Of a stretch of DNA of 13,668 nt, positions 1-7,149 are shown piece after piece; within the stretch, counting starts at the first letter, position 1; each line of letters begins with the position of its first letter. Position numbers and translations under genes: made by a program. This DNA comes from Candidatus Woesearchaeota archaeon. Its GTDB lineage: Archaea > Nanobdellota > Nanobdellia > Woesearchaeales > JASKKU01. The stretch lies in contig DSBS01000015.1 in assembly GCA_011045925.1 (NCBI GenBank), positions 1-13,668 on the forward strand. Reading direction: 5' to 3'. A model generated the notes under the pieces. The model did no database searches. It was given only the letters and a program-made list of their open reading frames with translations, and had not been told where the DNA came from.

Positions 1-1
1 A

Positions 2-2947
2 AGCTGGCTTAGCATAGATGCAGGCACAGGAGCAGTTACAGGTGATGCCCCTTCAGTTTCAGCAGACAAGAAATACACGTTTACAGTCACAGTAGCCGAT
101 GAGCACAGTGCAAGCACCTCCAAGTCTTTCTCAATTACAGTAAAAAAGATAGTGCTTCCGGAAATCATTGTGGAATCCATTGAATGCTTCCCAAGAATAG
201 TGGCAGGGCATGAGCAGGTTTGCTCAGTCAAAGTAACCGCAGATGGTAAGCCTCTCTCAGGTGCAACCGTAAAAATTAATAGAGACACCTCAGCAGGAAC
301 AACCACGTATGCTCAGTGCATCACAGACGCCATTACCGGCGCCTGCGCATCAGAGTTTATAATAGATGAGCCAGGCACTTATACAGTCTACGCAACCGCT
401 GCAAAGGAAGGCTACACAGCATGGACAAGCAAAGCGAAAAGCTTTACATTTGAAGTATTCTCAGAAAGGTACGACCTGAGGGAGTTTGAAGTCTATAAAG
501 ACTCAGCATACTCTATCCCAAGCGACACCTTTTACAGGGGCGAGATGCTCTACGCAAAGTTCAGGATTTACGACATGCTTGAAGAGAAGTATTTGGTAGA
601 CTGCGAAGTGATTAATGAGGCAAAGCTTGTCAGCTTTGATGCAGGAGGCATGATAGCCCTTAATCGGGATGCAGTTTCAAACACATTAAACCCAAAATAC
701 TTCCATTTTAGGGCGCAAATCCCCCCAATTCATGATTTCTTTGGCCACAGCGCAGCCTTTGGATTTGCATTTAGTTACACTGATGGCTCAGGCGGCGAGG
801 TAAAGAAGATGCTAACCATCCTAAACAACCCGCCAGTAATCTCAGGTCTGCCAAGTGTAATAGAGATTGATGCACCATACCAGCTCGACCTTGCACCATA
901 CGCAACAGACCTCGAGGACACAAATCTTAAATGGGAAATCAGGAGTTTTGACTCATCTATTATTACAGCATCAATTACAGGCAACACGCTTTTGAACCTG
1001 GCACCAGTTATTCACGGCCAGACAAACCTCAAGCTTAGGGTTTATGATTTAAACAATGATTATGATGAAGGCACAATACTCATAAAGAGCATTGTAACAC
1101 CACCAAATCAGCCCCCAATTATAACCAATGTTAACAACCCAAGCCAGGTTTACGAAGGTGACTTTGTTTCATTCACAGTTGAGGCTTACGACCCAGACGG
1201 AGACGACATCACATTCTCTCTTTCCGGCGCAAGCTGGCTTAGCATAGATGCTGGCACAGGAGCAGTTATAGGTGATGCCCCTTCAGTTTCAGCAGACAAG
1301 AAATACACCTTCACAGTAACAGTAACCGATGAGCACAGTGCAAGCACCTCCAAGTCATTCTCAATTACAGTAAAGAAGATAGTGCTGCCAGAAATAACCG
1401 TTGAGTCCATCGAATGCTTCCCAAGGTCGGTAGCAGGACATGAGCAGGTATGCTCAGTAAAGGTAAGCTCAGAGAGCGAGCCTCTTTCAGGAGCAACTGT
1501 TAAGATTCGCGACTACACTAGCTCATTCATCTATGCACAATGCATCACAGACGCCATTACCGGCGCCTGCGCATCAGAGTTTATAATAGATGAGCCAGGC
1601 ACTTATACAGTCTACGCAACTGCTGCAAAGGAAGGCTACACAGCATGGACAAGCAAAGCGAAAAGCTTTACATTTGAAGTATTCTCAGAAAGGTACGACC
1701 TGAGGGAGTTTGAAGTCTATAAAGACTCAGGTTACTCCATCCCAAGCGACACCTTTTACAGGGGTGAGATGCTCTACGCAAAGTTCAGGATTTACGATAT
1801 GCTTGAGGAGAAGTATGTACATGATTCCGGGCTTGTGAAAGAGGCAAAGCTCGTCAGCTATGTTGGTGGCGGAATGGTTGATATGCAGAGCGACAGCGCA
1901 ATGGATACCGCAAACCCAGGTTTCATTCACTTTAAGCTTCAGGTGCCGATAGTGCACGACTTTATAGGAGAAAGCGCAGCCTTTGGCTTCGTGTTCAACT
2001 TTAGCGACAACTCAGGCGGCGAGGTAAAGAAGATGCTAACCATCCTAAACAACCCGCCAGTAATCTCAGGTCTGCCAAGTGTAATAGAGATTGATGCACC
2101 ATACCAGCTTGACCTTGCACCTTACGCAACAGACCTCGAGGACACAAATCTTAAGTGGGAGATTGTAAGCTTTGACTCATCAGTAATCTCTGCACATATA
2201 ACGGGTAACTCGCAGCTGAGCCTTGCTCCACTGGCAGACGGAGAGACAAGCCTCGTGTTAAGAGTATACGACCTTAACAACGATTACGATGAAGGCACAA
2301 TCCTTGTCAAGAGCAGTGTAACACCACCAAACCTGCCCCCGGTAATTGAGATAGAGCAAACCCAGTTTGCGGTTCAGGTTGGCGATGAGCTAAGGTTTAG
2401 CTTCAGAGTGTACGACCCAGACGGGGATGAGATTACTATAACTTTCCCAGGCATGCCTGCGTCAGCATCAATCAATGACAAGGGCAGCGGCAATTTCGAG
2501 TTTATCTGGGTACCATCATCAGCAGGAAATTACACCTTCAAGATATTGGCAGCAGACCACGAGCTCCAGACAGAGGTTGAGATAAGAATTAGCGTGTACG
2601 ATGACAAGGAGCCAGAGGAAGAAGACCCTCTTTACAGAAGCAACGACCAGACAAGAATCAACAGGATAGCGCACGACTATGAAGTAAAGCCAGGCGACCA
2701 GCTTTATGTTATGGTCAGCATAGACAACAACCTGAGAGAAGAGAGAGAGTTTTCAGTGCTTGCAATAGTGCCAGAGCTTGGAATAAGAATGAGAAGCTAC
2801 GAAAGAGTTGAAGGCGGTGAAACACTTAACAAAAGGCTGTTTCTGGAAATTCCAAAGAACGCACAGCCAGGCGAGTACCTGCTGAGAATCAGCGTTAACA
2901 ATGAAGTGCTAAACAGGCACAGGCACAGGATAATCAAGGTTATCTGA
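2..2947 (+). CDS. Giant repetitive surface protein with Ig/cadherin-like domains (5' end outside window)
   Basis: This is the C-terminal 981 residues of a large, probably extracellular or S-layer-associated adhesin. The frame is open from base 2, so the GTG at 152 is an internal Val and the true start lies off the left edge. Domains in order: the end of a cadherin-like domain (2-150); an Ig-like domain opening with PEIIVESIECFPR; a domain with ERYDLREFEVYKDS; a cadherin-like domain with NNPPVISGLPSVIEID; a cadherin/He_PIG-like domain with the Ca-binding-type motif DPDGDD (about 1192-1209). The set is then repeated to about 2338. A last, divergent cadherin-like domain (YDPDGDE) follows, then an acidic linker (KEPEEEDP), then a C-terminal beta-sandwich (about 2640-2944) resembling CARDB-type modules. 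No C-terminal membrane anchor or sorting signal is visible, so any anchor must be N-terminal. Domain names are from pattern recognition. The adhesion role is inferred. Confidence 0.85.
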   Translation, partial: SWLSIDAGTGAVTGDAPSVSADKKYTFTVTVADEHSASTSKSFSITVKKIVLPEIIVESIECFPRIVAGHEQVCSVKVTADGKPLSGATVKINRDTSAGTTTYAQCITDAITGACASEFIIDEPGTYTVYATAAKEGYTAWTSKAKSFTFEVFSERYDLREFEVYKDSAYSIPSDTFYRGEMLYAKFRIYDMLEEKYLVDCEVINEAKLVSFDAGGMIALNRDAVSNTLNPKYFHFRAQIPPIHDFFGHSAAFGFAFSYTDGSGGEVKKMLTILNNPPVISGLPSVIEIDAPYQLDLAPYATDLEDTNLKWEIRSFDSSIITASITGNTLLNLAPVIHGQTNLKLRVYDLNNDYDEGTILIKSIVTPPNQPPIITNVNNPSQVYEGDFVSFTVEAYDPDGDDITFSLSGASWLSIDAGTGAVIGDAPSVSADKKYTFTVTVTDEHSASTSKSFSITVKKIVLPEITVESIECFPRSVAGHEQVCSVKVSSESEPLSGATVKIRDYTSSFIYAQCITDAITGACASEFIIDEPGTYTVYATAAKEGYTAWTSKAKSFTFEVFSERYDLREFEVYKDSGYSIPSDTFYRGEMLYAKFRIYDMLEEKYVHDSGLVKEAKLVSYVGGGMVDMQSDSAMDTANPGFIHFKLQVPIVHDFIGESAAFGFVFNFSDNSGGEVKKMLTILNNPPVISGLPSVIEIDAPYQLDLAPYATDLEDTNLKWEIVSFDSSVISAHITGNSQLSLAPLADGETSLVLRVYDLNNDYDEGTILVKSSVTPPNLPPVIEIEQTQFAVQVGDELRFSFRVYDPDGDEITITFPGMPASASINDKGSGNFEFIWVPSSAGNYTFKILAADHELQTEVEIRISVYDDKEPEEEDPLYRSNDQTRINRIAHDYEVKPGDQLYVMVSIDNNLREEREFSVLAIVPELGIRMRSYERVEGGETLNKRLFLEIPKNAQPGEYLLRISVNNEVLNRHRHRIIKVI
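152..2338 (+). repeat. Two tandem ~1.23 kb coding repeats
   Basis: Copy 1 starts at 152 and copy 2 at 1382 (period 1230 nt, 410 residues). After a 6-nt length difference near 280-310 the offset becomes 1224 nt. Identity is uneven: 317-506 matches 1541-1730 with one mismatch (397 versus 1621), and 787-885 matches 2011-2109 exactly, while the segment between them encodes clearly different residues. The end of an earlier copy at 2-150 matches 1232-1380 closely, so more units probably lie upstream. Confidence 0.93.
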
Positions 2948-2953
2948 GCATAA

Positions 2954-2981
2954 CTTTTTTTCTGTTTTTTTATTTTATCTT
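2954..2981 (+). terminator. T-rich archaeal-type terminator after the surface protein gene
   Basis: Just after the TGA at 2945-2947 there are T-runs of 7, 7 and 4 bases within 28 nt and no convincing hairpin. This is the usual form of intrinsic termination in archaea. It separates the adhesin gene from the next promoter. Confidence 0.55.
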
Positions 2982-2993
2982 ATTAAACAAAGC

Positions 2994-3024
2994 TTTTTTA
3001 ATTAAAGCAGGTTTCGGTGGTAAT
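2994..3024 (+). promoter_or_regulatory. TATA-like box and Shine-Dalgarno before plsC
   Basis: A TTTTTTAATTAAAG element (2994-3006) lies 20-30 nt before the ATG at 3025, and a GGTGG (3016-3020) sits four bases before it. The latter resembles the archaeal Shine-Dalgarno and supports this start. Confidence 0.5.
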
Positions 3025-3546
3025 ATGGTAGCAACAAAAGGAAAATCCCTGAAATGGATCAGGGACAAGCCGACAAAAAACCTGCACAGGGCTTATGACA
3101 TAAAGGTTTACGGCAAAGAGAACATTCTTCTGGAAGATGTGGTTTACATGGCTAATCATTTCCATTACCTCGACCCGTTTTTTATAGGCATCTCTGTAGC
3201 TGAAAAAATGATTGAGGCCAGAGAAGCAGAAGCAGGAAGCAGGAAAGAGCTTGAAAAGATGCTTTCAGAGAAAGGTATCTGGATGAATTTCATTGCAAAG
3301 TCAAATTCGTTTACATTATGGACAAAAGGCTTTATGGAAAGCATAGGCGCAATCCCCTTAGAAAGGCCTTACGACACCATAAAGTACAGGGAAGCAGGCT
3401 ATATAGAAAGGGTATACAATAACTCGAAATCAATGAGCAGAAACAACCTTAAGGAAATCCTGGCTCAGCTTGAAGAAGCCTACAGCAATAAAAGGCCGGT
3501 AGGCCTTGCTCTAGCAGGAACTAGGACGCTGAACACGTCCATTTGA
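3025..3546 (+). CDS. PlsC-family glycerolipid acyltransferase, N-terminal part (frameshifted gene)
   Basis: This is the first 173 residues of a protein of about 327 residues related to 1-acylglycerol-3-phosphate acyltransferases, membrane-associated enzymes that move an acyl chain onto a lysophospholipid. The catalytic block NHFHYLDP (residues 44-51) fits the NHxxxxDP motif with His45 and Asp50. IAKSNSF (90-96) fits the AKxELF region, and GAIPLERP (108-115) fits the second motif. LALAGTRT (161-168) is where FPEGTRS is expected, but the Glu is Ala. The frame then hits TGA at 3544-3546, while the next frame continues the family sequence, so this is a 5' fragment. Residues 58-86 form a charged insertion absent from minimal PlsC proteins. 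PlsC homologues are uncommon in archaea, whose core lipids are ethers; the real substrate is unknown. Confidence 0.8.
   Translation: MVATKGKSLKWIRDKPTKNLHRAYDIKVYGKENILLEDVVYMANHFHYLDPFFIGISVAEKMIEAREAEAGSRKELEKMLSEKGIWMNFIAKSNSFTLWTKGFMESIGAIPLERPYDTIKYREAGYIERVYNNSKSMSRNNLKEILAQLEEAYSNKRPVGLALAGTRTLNTSI
3533..3543 (+). other. Apparent +1 frameshift within plsC
   Basis: Frame 1 is open up to TGA at 3544-3546, and frame 2 is open from just after TGA at 3530-3532. The switch must therefore fall in about 3533-3543. Skipping one base joins GTRTL to the downstream RPFDDESMQREL and gives one continuous acyltransferase. There is no homopolymer at the site. It may be a real mutation or an assembly error. 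Confidence 0.75.
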
Positions 3547-3556
3547 CGACGAAAGC

Positions 3557-4009
3557 ATGCAGAGAGAGCTGGAGCACATTGTAAAGCTTGAAGAAGGAAG
3601 CAAAACACCTGAAGGCAAAAAAATCATTGAAATAGATGGGCAGCAATATGAGATAAAAAAAGACGACTCATCATTAATGCGCCTGGCTACACTCTTTGGG
3701 AAGGAAAAAGGCCTTACAATAGTCCCAGTTGCAGTTGAGGTATACCAGAAAGACTCAAAGTTTGAGCTGGTAAAGGGTACAGCAGCACTTTTCGGGTTTT
3801 ACAGGCCCAAAAGGAAGATTCCAGTGGATGTAATGTTCGGAGAGCCAATCAGCACAGCCCCTTTCTTTGAAGGAGAAGAAGGCAAGGGAAAAAAGCCTTA
3901 TCAAAGGCTGACAGAGCACATTCTCAAAAGCTACTGGGAGCTAAGGCACAGGATTGCAGAAATAAACAGGGAGAACGGCAATACAGAAAGGTCTTGTGAG
4001 AGGGTTTAA
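3557..4009 (+). CDS. PlsC-family acyltransferase, C-terminal part (frameshifted gene)
   Basis: This is the downstream half of the split acyltransferase. The frame is open back to 3533 and reads TRPFDDES directly before the Met at 3557, so that ATG is probably internal and not a true start. The segment LTIVPVAVEVYQ (near residues 53-64 of this fragment) matches the fourth conserved region of PlsC proteins, and PVDVMFGEPIS fits the usual phrase that follows it. The tail is Lys/Glu-rich and helical, ending in ELRHRIAEINRENGN, as is common at the C-terminus of this family. Read alone, it lacks the catalytic His and Asp and would be inactive. It has no promoter or ribosome binding site of its own, so it depends on the upstream part. 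Confidence 0.78.
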   Translation: MQRELEHIVKLEEGSKTPEGKKIIEIDGQQYEIKKDDSSLMRLATLFGKEKGLTIVPVAVEVYQKDSKFELVKGTAALFGFYRPKRKIPVDVMFGEPISTAPFFEGEEGKGKKPYQRLTEHILKSYWELRHRIAEINRENGNTERSCERV

Positions 4010-4062
4010 AACTAATGTTCAGACATCCTTCCCCCCCGGAATCCTTCTGGTAATTCAAAACC

Positions 4063-4070
4063 TTTTTAAA
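4063..4070 (+). promoter_or_regulatory. TATA-like box of the pta-ackA operon
   Basis: TTTTTAAA lies about 27 nt before the ATG at 4094, preceded by an A-rich TCAAAACC that could act as a BRE. The distance fits a leaderless or near-leaderless mRNA and favours ATG 4094 over the TTG at 4088. Confidence 0.6.
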
Positions 4071-4093
4071 GATTAAGCGTTATTCAGTTGATT

Positions 4094-5077
4094 ATGTACT
4101 TTTCCGAGCAGATTCGGATAAGAAGCAAGAAGAACCCCAAAAGGATTCTTTTTGACGAAAGCCTTGATGAGAGGATACTTCTCGCAGCAAAAATCCTCTC
4201 AGAGAAAAAGATAGCAAAAGTAATCCTTCTTGGAGACAAGGCAAAGATTCTAAAGAAAGCAAAAGGCTTTGAAATAAGGCTGATGGAAAGCGACTTTCTT
4301 CAGTTTCTCCAAAAAGAAGAGAGCAGGCTTGAAGACTTCTCAAAGAAGATTAAGGAAATCCGAAAAAAGAAAAAGCTCACCCTGGAAGGCGCAAGAAAGC
4401 TCCTCGAAGATGATATGTATTATGCAGCAATGCTGCTCAGGGAAGGCTTTGTAGACGGAATCGTGTCAGGCGCATGCCACGCAACCTCAAGGACAGTTGT
4501 CCCTGCATTTCAGCTGATTGGCACCAAGGCTTTTTCAAAGGTATCAAGCTACTTCATAATGGAGCACGAGCATGAGATTTACCTATTCGCAGACTGCGCA
4601 GTAAACATCAGCCCAACCGAAGAAGAGCTGGCAGAGATAGCCGTTACCACAGCAAGAAGCGCGCTTCAGTACGGCATGGAGCCAAAGGTCGCAATGCTTT
4701 CATTCTCAACAAAAGGCTCAGCCAAGCATGAGCTTGTCACAAAAGTGCAGAAAGCAGTGGAAAAGGCAAAAAAGCTGGCACCAGACATTCTTATTGAAGG
4801 AGAAATGCAGCTGGACGCAGCAATAGTGCCTGAAGTTTGCAAGAGAAAATACCCTGACTCAAAAATCAAAGGAAACGCTAACATACTTATTTTCCCAGAC
4901 CTGGACTCAGGCAATATTGGCTATAAGCTTGTTCAGAGATTTGGCAAAGCAAAAGCAATTGGGCCAATCCTTCAGGGGCTTAATAAGCCAATCAATGACC
5001 TTTCCAGGGGATGCTTCTCAGAGGAAATCGTTGACATAGCAGCTATCACATGCATCCAGGCGCAGGAAAAAGGGTGA
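4094..5077 (+). CDS. pta: Phosphate acetyltransferase
   Basis: Cytosolic enzyme (EC 2.3.1.8) that converts acetyl-CoA and phosphate to acetyl phosphate and CoA. The 327 residues match the usual single-domain Pta length. Family hallmarks include RILFDESLDERIL near the N-terminus, DGIVSGACHATSRTVVPAFQ in the middle, the acidic stretch ADCAVNISPTEEELAEIA, SFSTKGSAKH, and the strongly conserved C-terminal PDLDSGNIGYKLVQR and GPILQGLNKPINDLSRGC. ATG 4094 is chosen over the in-frame TTG at 4088 because of its spacing to the TATA-like box. The stop lies six bases before ackA, and the two form an operon. With AckA it makes acetate and one ATP per acetyl-CoA. Pta is sporadic in archaea (Methanosarcina is the classic case), so transfer from bacteria is likely but not shown here. 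Confidence 0.95.
   Translation: MYFSEQIRIRSKKNPKRILFDESLDERILLAAKILSEKKIAKVILLGDKAKILKKAKGFEIRLMESDFLQFLQKEESRLEDFSKKIKEIRKKKKLTLEGARKLLEDDMYYAAMLLREGFVDGIVSGACHATSRTVVPAFQLIGTKAFSKVSSYFIMEHEHEIYLFADCAVNISPTEEELAEIAVTTARSALQYGMEPKVAMLSFSTKGSAKHELVTKVQKAVEKAKKLAPDILIEGEMQLDAAIVPEVCKRKYPDSKIKGNANILIFPDLDSGNIGYKLVQRFGKAKAIGPILQGLNKPINDLSRGCFSEEIVDIAAITCIQAQEKG
5072..5077 (+). promoter_or_regulatory. Shine-Dalgarno that decides the TTG start of ackA
   Basis: GGGTGA overlaps the pta stop codon and lies six bases before the TTG at 5084. It matches the archaeal anti-Shine-Dalgarno and supports TTG as start, since the protein from TTG begins exactly where acetate kinases begin. Confidence 0.6.
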
Positions 5078-5083
5078 TTTATT

Positions 5084-6259
5084 TTGAGAATTCTTACAAT
5101 TAACTCAGGCTCAAGCTCTATTAAGTTTCAGCTTTTTGAAGGAAAACAGCCTATTTTAAAAGGAATATGCGATGCAATAGGTCTGGAAAACTCAGGGATT
5201 TCTGTTGAGAAGCCTGATGACAAGGAAGGCATTCCTGAGATGGAAAAAAAGAGAATTCCTGACCAAGAGACAGCGCTGAAAGAGATTCTAGATTCAGTAA
5301 AATCATTTTGTGATTTATCCAGCATATCAGCAGTAGCCCACAGGGTTGTTCATGGCGGAGAAGAAATGAGAGAGCCACTTGTAGTAGGCGCTCGTGAGCT
5401 GGAAGAAATTAGAAAGCTAAACAGCCTTGCTCCATTACACAACCCCCATAACATCCTTGGCATAGAAACCATGATGAAGCTCCTCCCAAATGTAAAAAAC
5501 ATAGCAGTTTTTGACACAGCATTCCATTCCACACTCCCTGAAAAGGCATTCCTTTACGCCCTTCCATACGAGTTCTACAAAGATAAAAAAATCAGAAAGT
5601 ACGGCTTTCACGGCACAAGCCATGCATTTGTCTCAAAAGAGGCAGCAAGGATTCTTGAGAACCAGAATGCAAGGATAATCTCATGCCACTTGGGAAACGG
5701 CGCAAGCATCACAGCAGTAAAAGAAGGAAAAAGCATTGATACATCTATGGGCATGACGCCTTTAGAAGGCCTTGTAATGGGCACAAGGTGCGGCGACATA
5801 GATCCAGCTGTGGTGCTGAATCTTGTGAAAGAGTTAGGGAGCCCTGATTCTACAGGCCATTTATTAAACAAGAAGTCAGGCCTGCTTGGCTTGTCTGGAA
5901 TAAGCTCAGACATGAGAATTCTCCATGAAAACGAAAGCCAGGAAGGCGCAAAAAGGGCAATGGATGTATTTAGCTACAGGATTGTAAAGTACTTCGGAGC
6001 ATATATAGCAGCCATGAATGGCGTAGATGCAATCGTATTCACAGGAGGCATAGGCGAGAATGCCTGGTACATAAGAGAAAAAGTGCTCCAGCACTTCACT
6101 TTTCTTGGGCTCCAGCTTGACTCAGAAAAAAACAAGAAATGCGAAACTGAAATCTCATCATCAGGCTCTAAAGTGAGAGTTTTTGTAATCAGGACAAATG
6201 AGGAGCTCGAGATGGTCAGAGAGGCAGAAACCCTCCTTTCTAAGCCAAACAGCCAGTAA
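5084..6259 (+). CDS. ackA: Acetate kinase
   Basis: Cytosolic ASKHA-fold kinase (EC 2.7.2.1) that interconverts acetyl phosphate plus ADP with acetate plus ATP. The 391 residues are the normal length. Visible signatures: the N-terminal NSGSSSIKFQ phosphate-binding segment (residues 7-16), AHRVVHGGEEMREP with the substrate-site Arg, FDTAFHSTLPEKAFLYALP, RKYGFHGTSHAFV with the active-site His, CHLGNGASITAVKEGKSIDT, TPLEGLVMGTRCGDIDPAV, and FTGGIGENAWYIRE near the C-terminus. Start is TTG: translation from it gives MRILTINSGSSS, the family N-terminus, and no ATG would preserve that motif. It is co-transcribed with pta. No catalytic residue appears missing. It should run toward ATP synthesis during fermentation; that direction is inferred from the pairing. 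Confidence 0.97.
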   Translation: MRILTINSGSSSIKFQLFEGKQPILKGICDAIGLENSGISVEKPDDKEGIPEMEKKRIPDQETALKEILDSVKSFCDLSSISAVAHRVVHGGEEMREPLVVGARELEEIRKLNSLAPLHNPHNILGIETMMKLLPNVKNIAVFDTAFHSTLPEKAFLYALPYEFYKDKKIRKYGFHGTSHAFVSKEAARILENQNARIISCHLGNGASITAVKEGKSIDTSMGMTPLEGLVMGTRCGDIDPAVVLNLVKELGSPDSTGHLLNKKSGLLGLSGISSDMRILHENESQEGAKRAMDVFSYRIVKYFGAYIAAMNGVDAIVFTGGIGENAWYIREKVLQHFTFLGLQLDSEKNKKCETEISSSGSKVRVFVIRTNEELEMVREAETLLSKPNSQ

Positions 6260-6270
6260 AAACCAACATT

Positions 6271-6279
6271 ATTTTAAAC
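6271..6279 (+). promoter_or_regulatory. TATA-like box of lgt
   Basis: ATTTTAAAC lies about 27 nt before ATG 6303. This suggests lgt is transcribed on its own as a leaderless mRNA, and it supports ATG 6303 over the far-upstream in-frame codon at 6198, which would overlap ackA. Confidence 0.55.
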
Positions 6280-6302
6280 TAGCTTGTTTTTTCAATCCCT
6301 CG

Positions 6303-7103
6303 ATGATATACTTTCAGGCAAGGCCGATACTGCTTGAGCTAGGCTTTCTTCAGGTAAGGTATTACAGCTTAATGTATGTTATTGGGATTCTTGTTGCATA
6401 TTTCTTAATCCCCCACATTGCAAAGAAAAGAGGCATACACATCTCGCAGGAAAGAATTGCTGAAGACCTTCTCATTATTTTTGCCAGCATACTTGTCTTT
6501 TCCAGGCTTTTTTATGTCTTTATTTACGGCTTTGATAGCTTTGCGAGAAACCCTTTATTCATTTTTCAGGTTTGGCTTGGGGGGATGTCTTTTCATGGAG
6601 GGCTTGTAGGTGCAGTCCTTGGAGGCCTGCTCGTTGCAAAAAGGCACAAAAAAAGCTTTCTCAGGCTTGCAGATATCTTTGTAGTCCCTGTCCCAATAGC
6701 ATTAGCCCTCGGAAGGATAGGAAACCTGCTGAATGGAGAGCTTTTTGGAAGAGTAACAAGCGTGCCCTGGGCTTTTAGGTTTTCTACAGACCCGGCACTG
6801 CTGCCAAGGCATCCAAGCCAATTGTATTCAGTAGCAAAGAACCTAATAATCTTCTTTATTCTATGGAAGCTCTACCATTCTGAAAATAAGTCTGCAAAGA
6901 AAGAAGGCTTTATCTTTTTGTTCTTTATCTTTCTCTATGGAGTCTTTAGGTTTGCTGTTGAGTTCTTTAGGCAGCCAGAGATTGAGCTGTCCCTTGGCAT
7001 TGTTACACTAACAGCAGGGCAGGTGCTTTCCCTTGTTATGATTGCAGTTTCACTTCCTCTCCTAATCAGGCTCTGGAGAGACGCCAGGGCTTCTGGAAAA
7101 TAG
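6303..7103 (+). CDS. lgt: Prolipoprotein diacylglyceryl transferase
   Basis: Integral membrane enzyme (EC 2.5.1.145) that transfers a diacylglyceryl group from phosphatidylglycerol to the lipobox Cys of prolipoproteins, the first step of bacterial lipoprotein maturation. The 266-residue protein has about seven hydrophobic segments. The signatures are complete: VRYYSLMY (residues 18-25, equivalent to the E. coli Tyr26 region), GMSFHGG with His98, GRIGNLLNGELFG (137-149, Arg138, Asn141, Glu146), RHPSQLY (169-175), and the C-terminal YGVFRFAVEFFRQPE with Arg216 and Arg223. ATG 6303 is chosen because IYFQARPILLELGFLQVRYYSL matches the family N-terminus and a TATA-like box lies at the right distance. 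The organism otherwise looks archaeal, where this bacterial family is rare; the true lipid donor is therefore open. Two proteins in this window could be substrates (9127-9735 and 10973-11924). Confidence 0.93.
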   Translation: MIYFQARPILLELGFLQVRYYSLMYVIGILVAYFLIPHIAKKRGIHISQERIAEDLLIIFASILVFSRLFYVFIYGFDSFARNPLFIFQVWLGGMSFHGGLVGAVLGGLLVAKRHKKSFLRLADIFVVPVPIALALGRIGNLLNGELFGRVTSVPWAFRFSTDPALLPRHPSQLYSVAKNLIIFFILWKLYHSENKSAKKEGFIFLFFIFLYGVFRFAVEFFRQPEIELSLGIVTLTAGQVLSLVMIAVSLPLLIRLWRDARASGK

Positions 7104-7121
7104 ATCGCCAATAGAAAAATA

Positions 7122-7128
7122 ATTTAAA
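7122..7128 (+). promoter_or_regulatory. TATA-like box of the radical SAM gene
   Basis: ATTTAAA lies about 25 nt before ATG 7150 in the short gap after lgt, consistent with a leaderless transcript. Confidence 0.5.
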
Positions 7129-7149
7129 ACCCGCACGAATCCTCTGCAT

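Noticed and set aside
152..154. GTG as start of the surface protein
   Set aside because: The frame is open to base 2 and the upstream residues match the equivalent internal domain at 1232-1380, so the codon is internal.
1..2338. CRISPR array or mobile element as source of the long repeats
   Set aside because: The repeats are kilobase-sized, in frame and encode Ig/cadherin-like domains; no short spaced repeats, terminal inverted repeats or transposase are present.
3525..3560. Programmed +1 frameshifting as the explanation for the split plsC
   Set aside because: No slippery codon, stimulatory structure or motif shared with the other frame breaks could be seen.
4031..4037. Run of seven C between plsC and pta
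   Set aside because: Unusual in this AT-rich context, but it is outside any reading frame and upstream of the pta promoter, so no role can be supported.
6198..6302. Upstream in-frame extension of lgt
   Set aside because: It would overlap ackA by 62 bases and add a non-membrane segment unlike the family; the TATA-like box fits ATG 6303.
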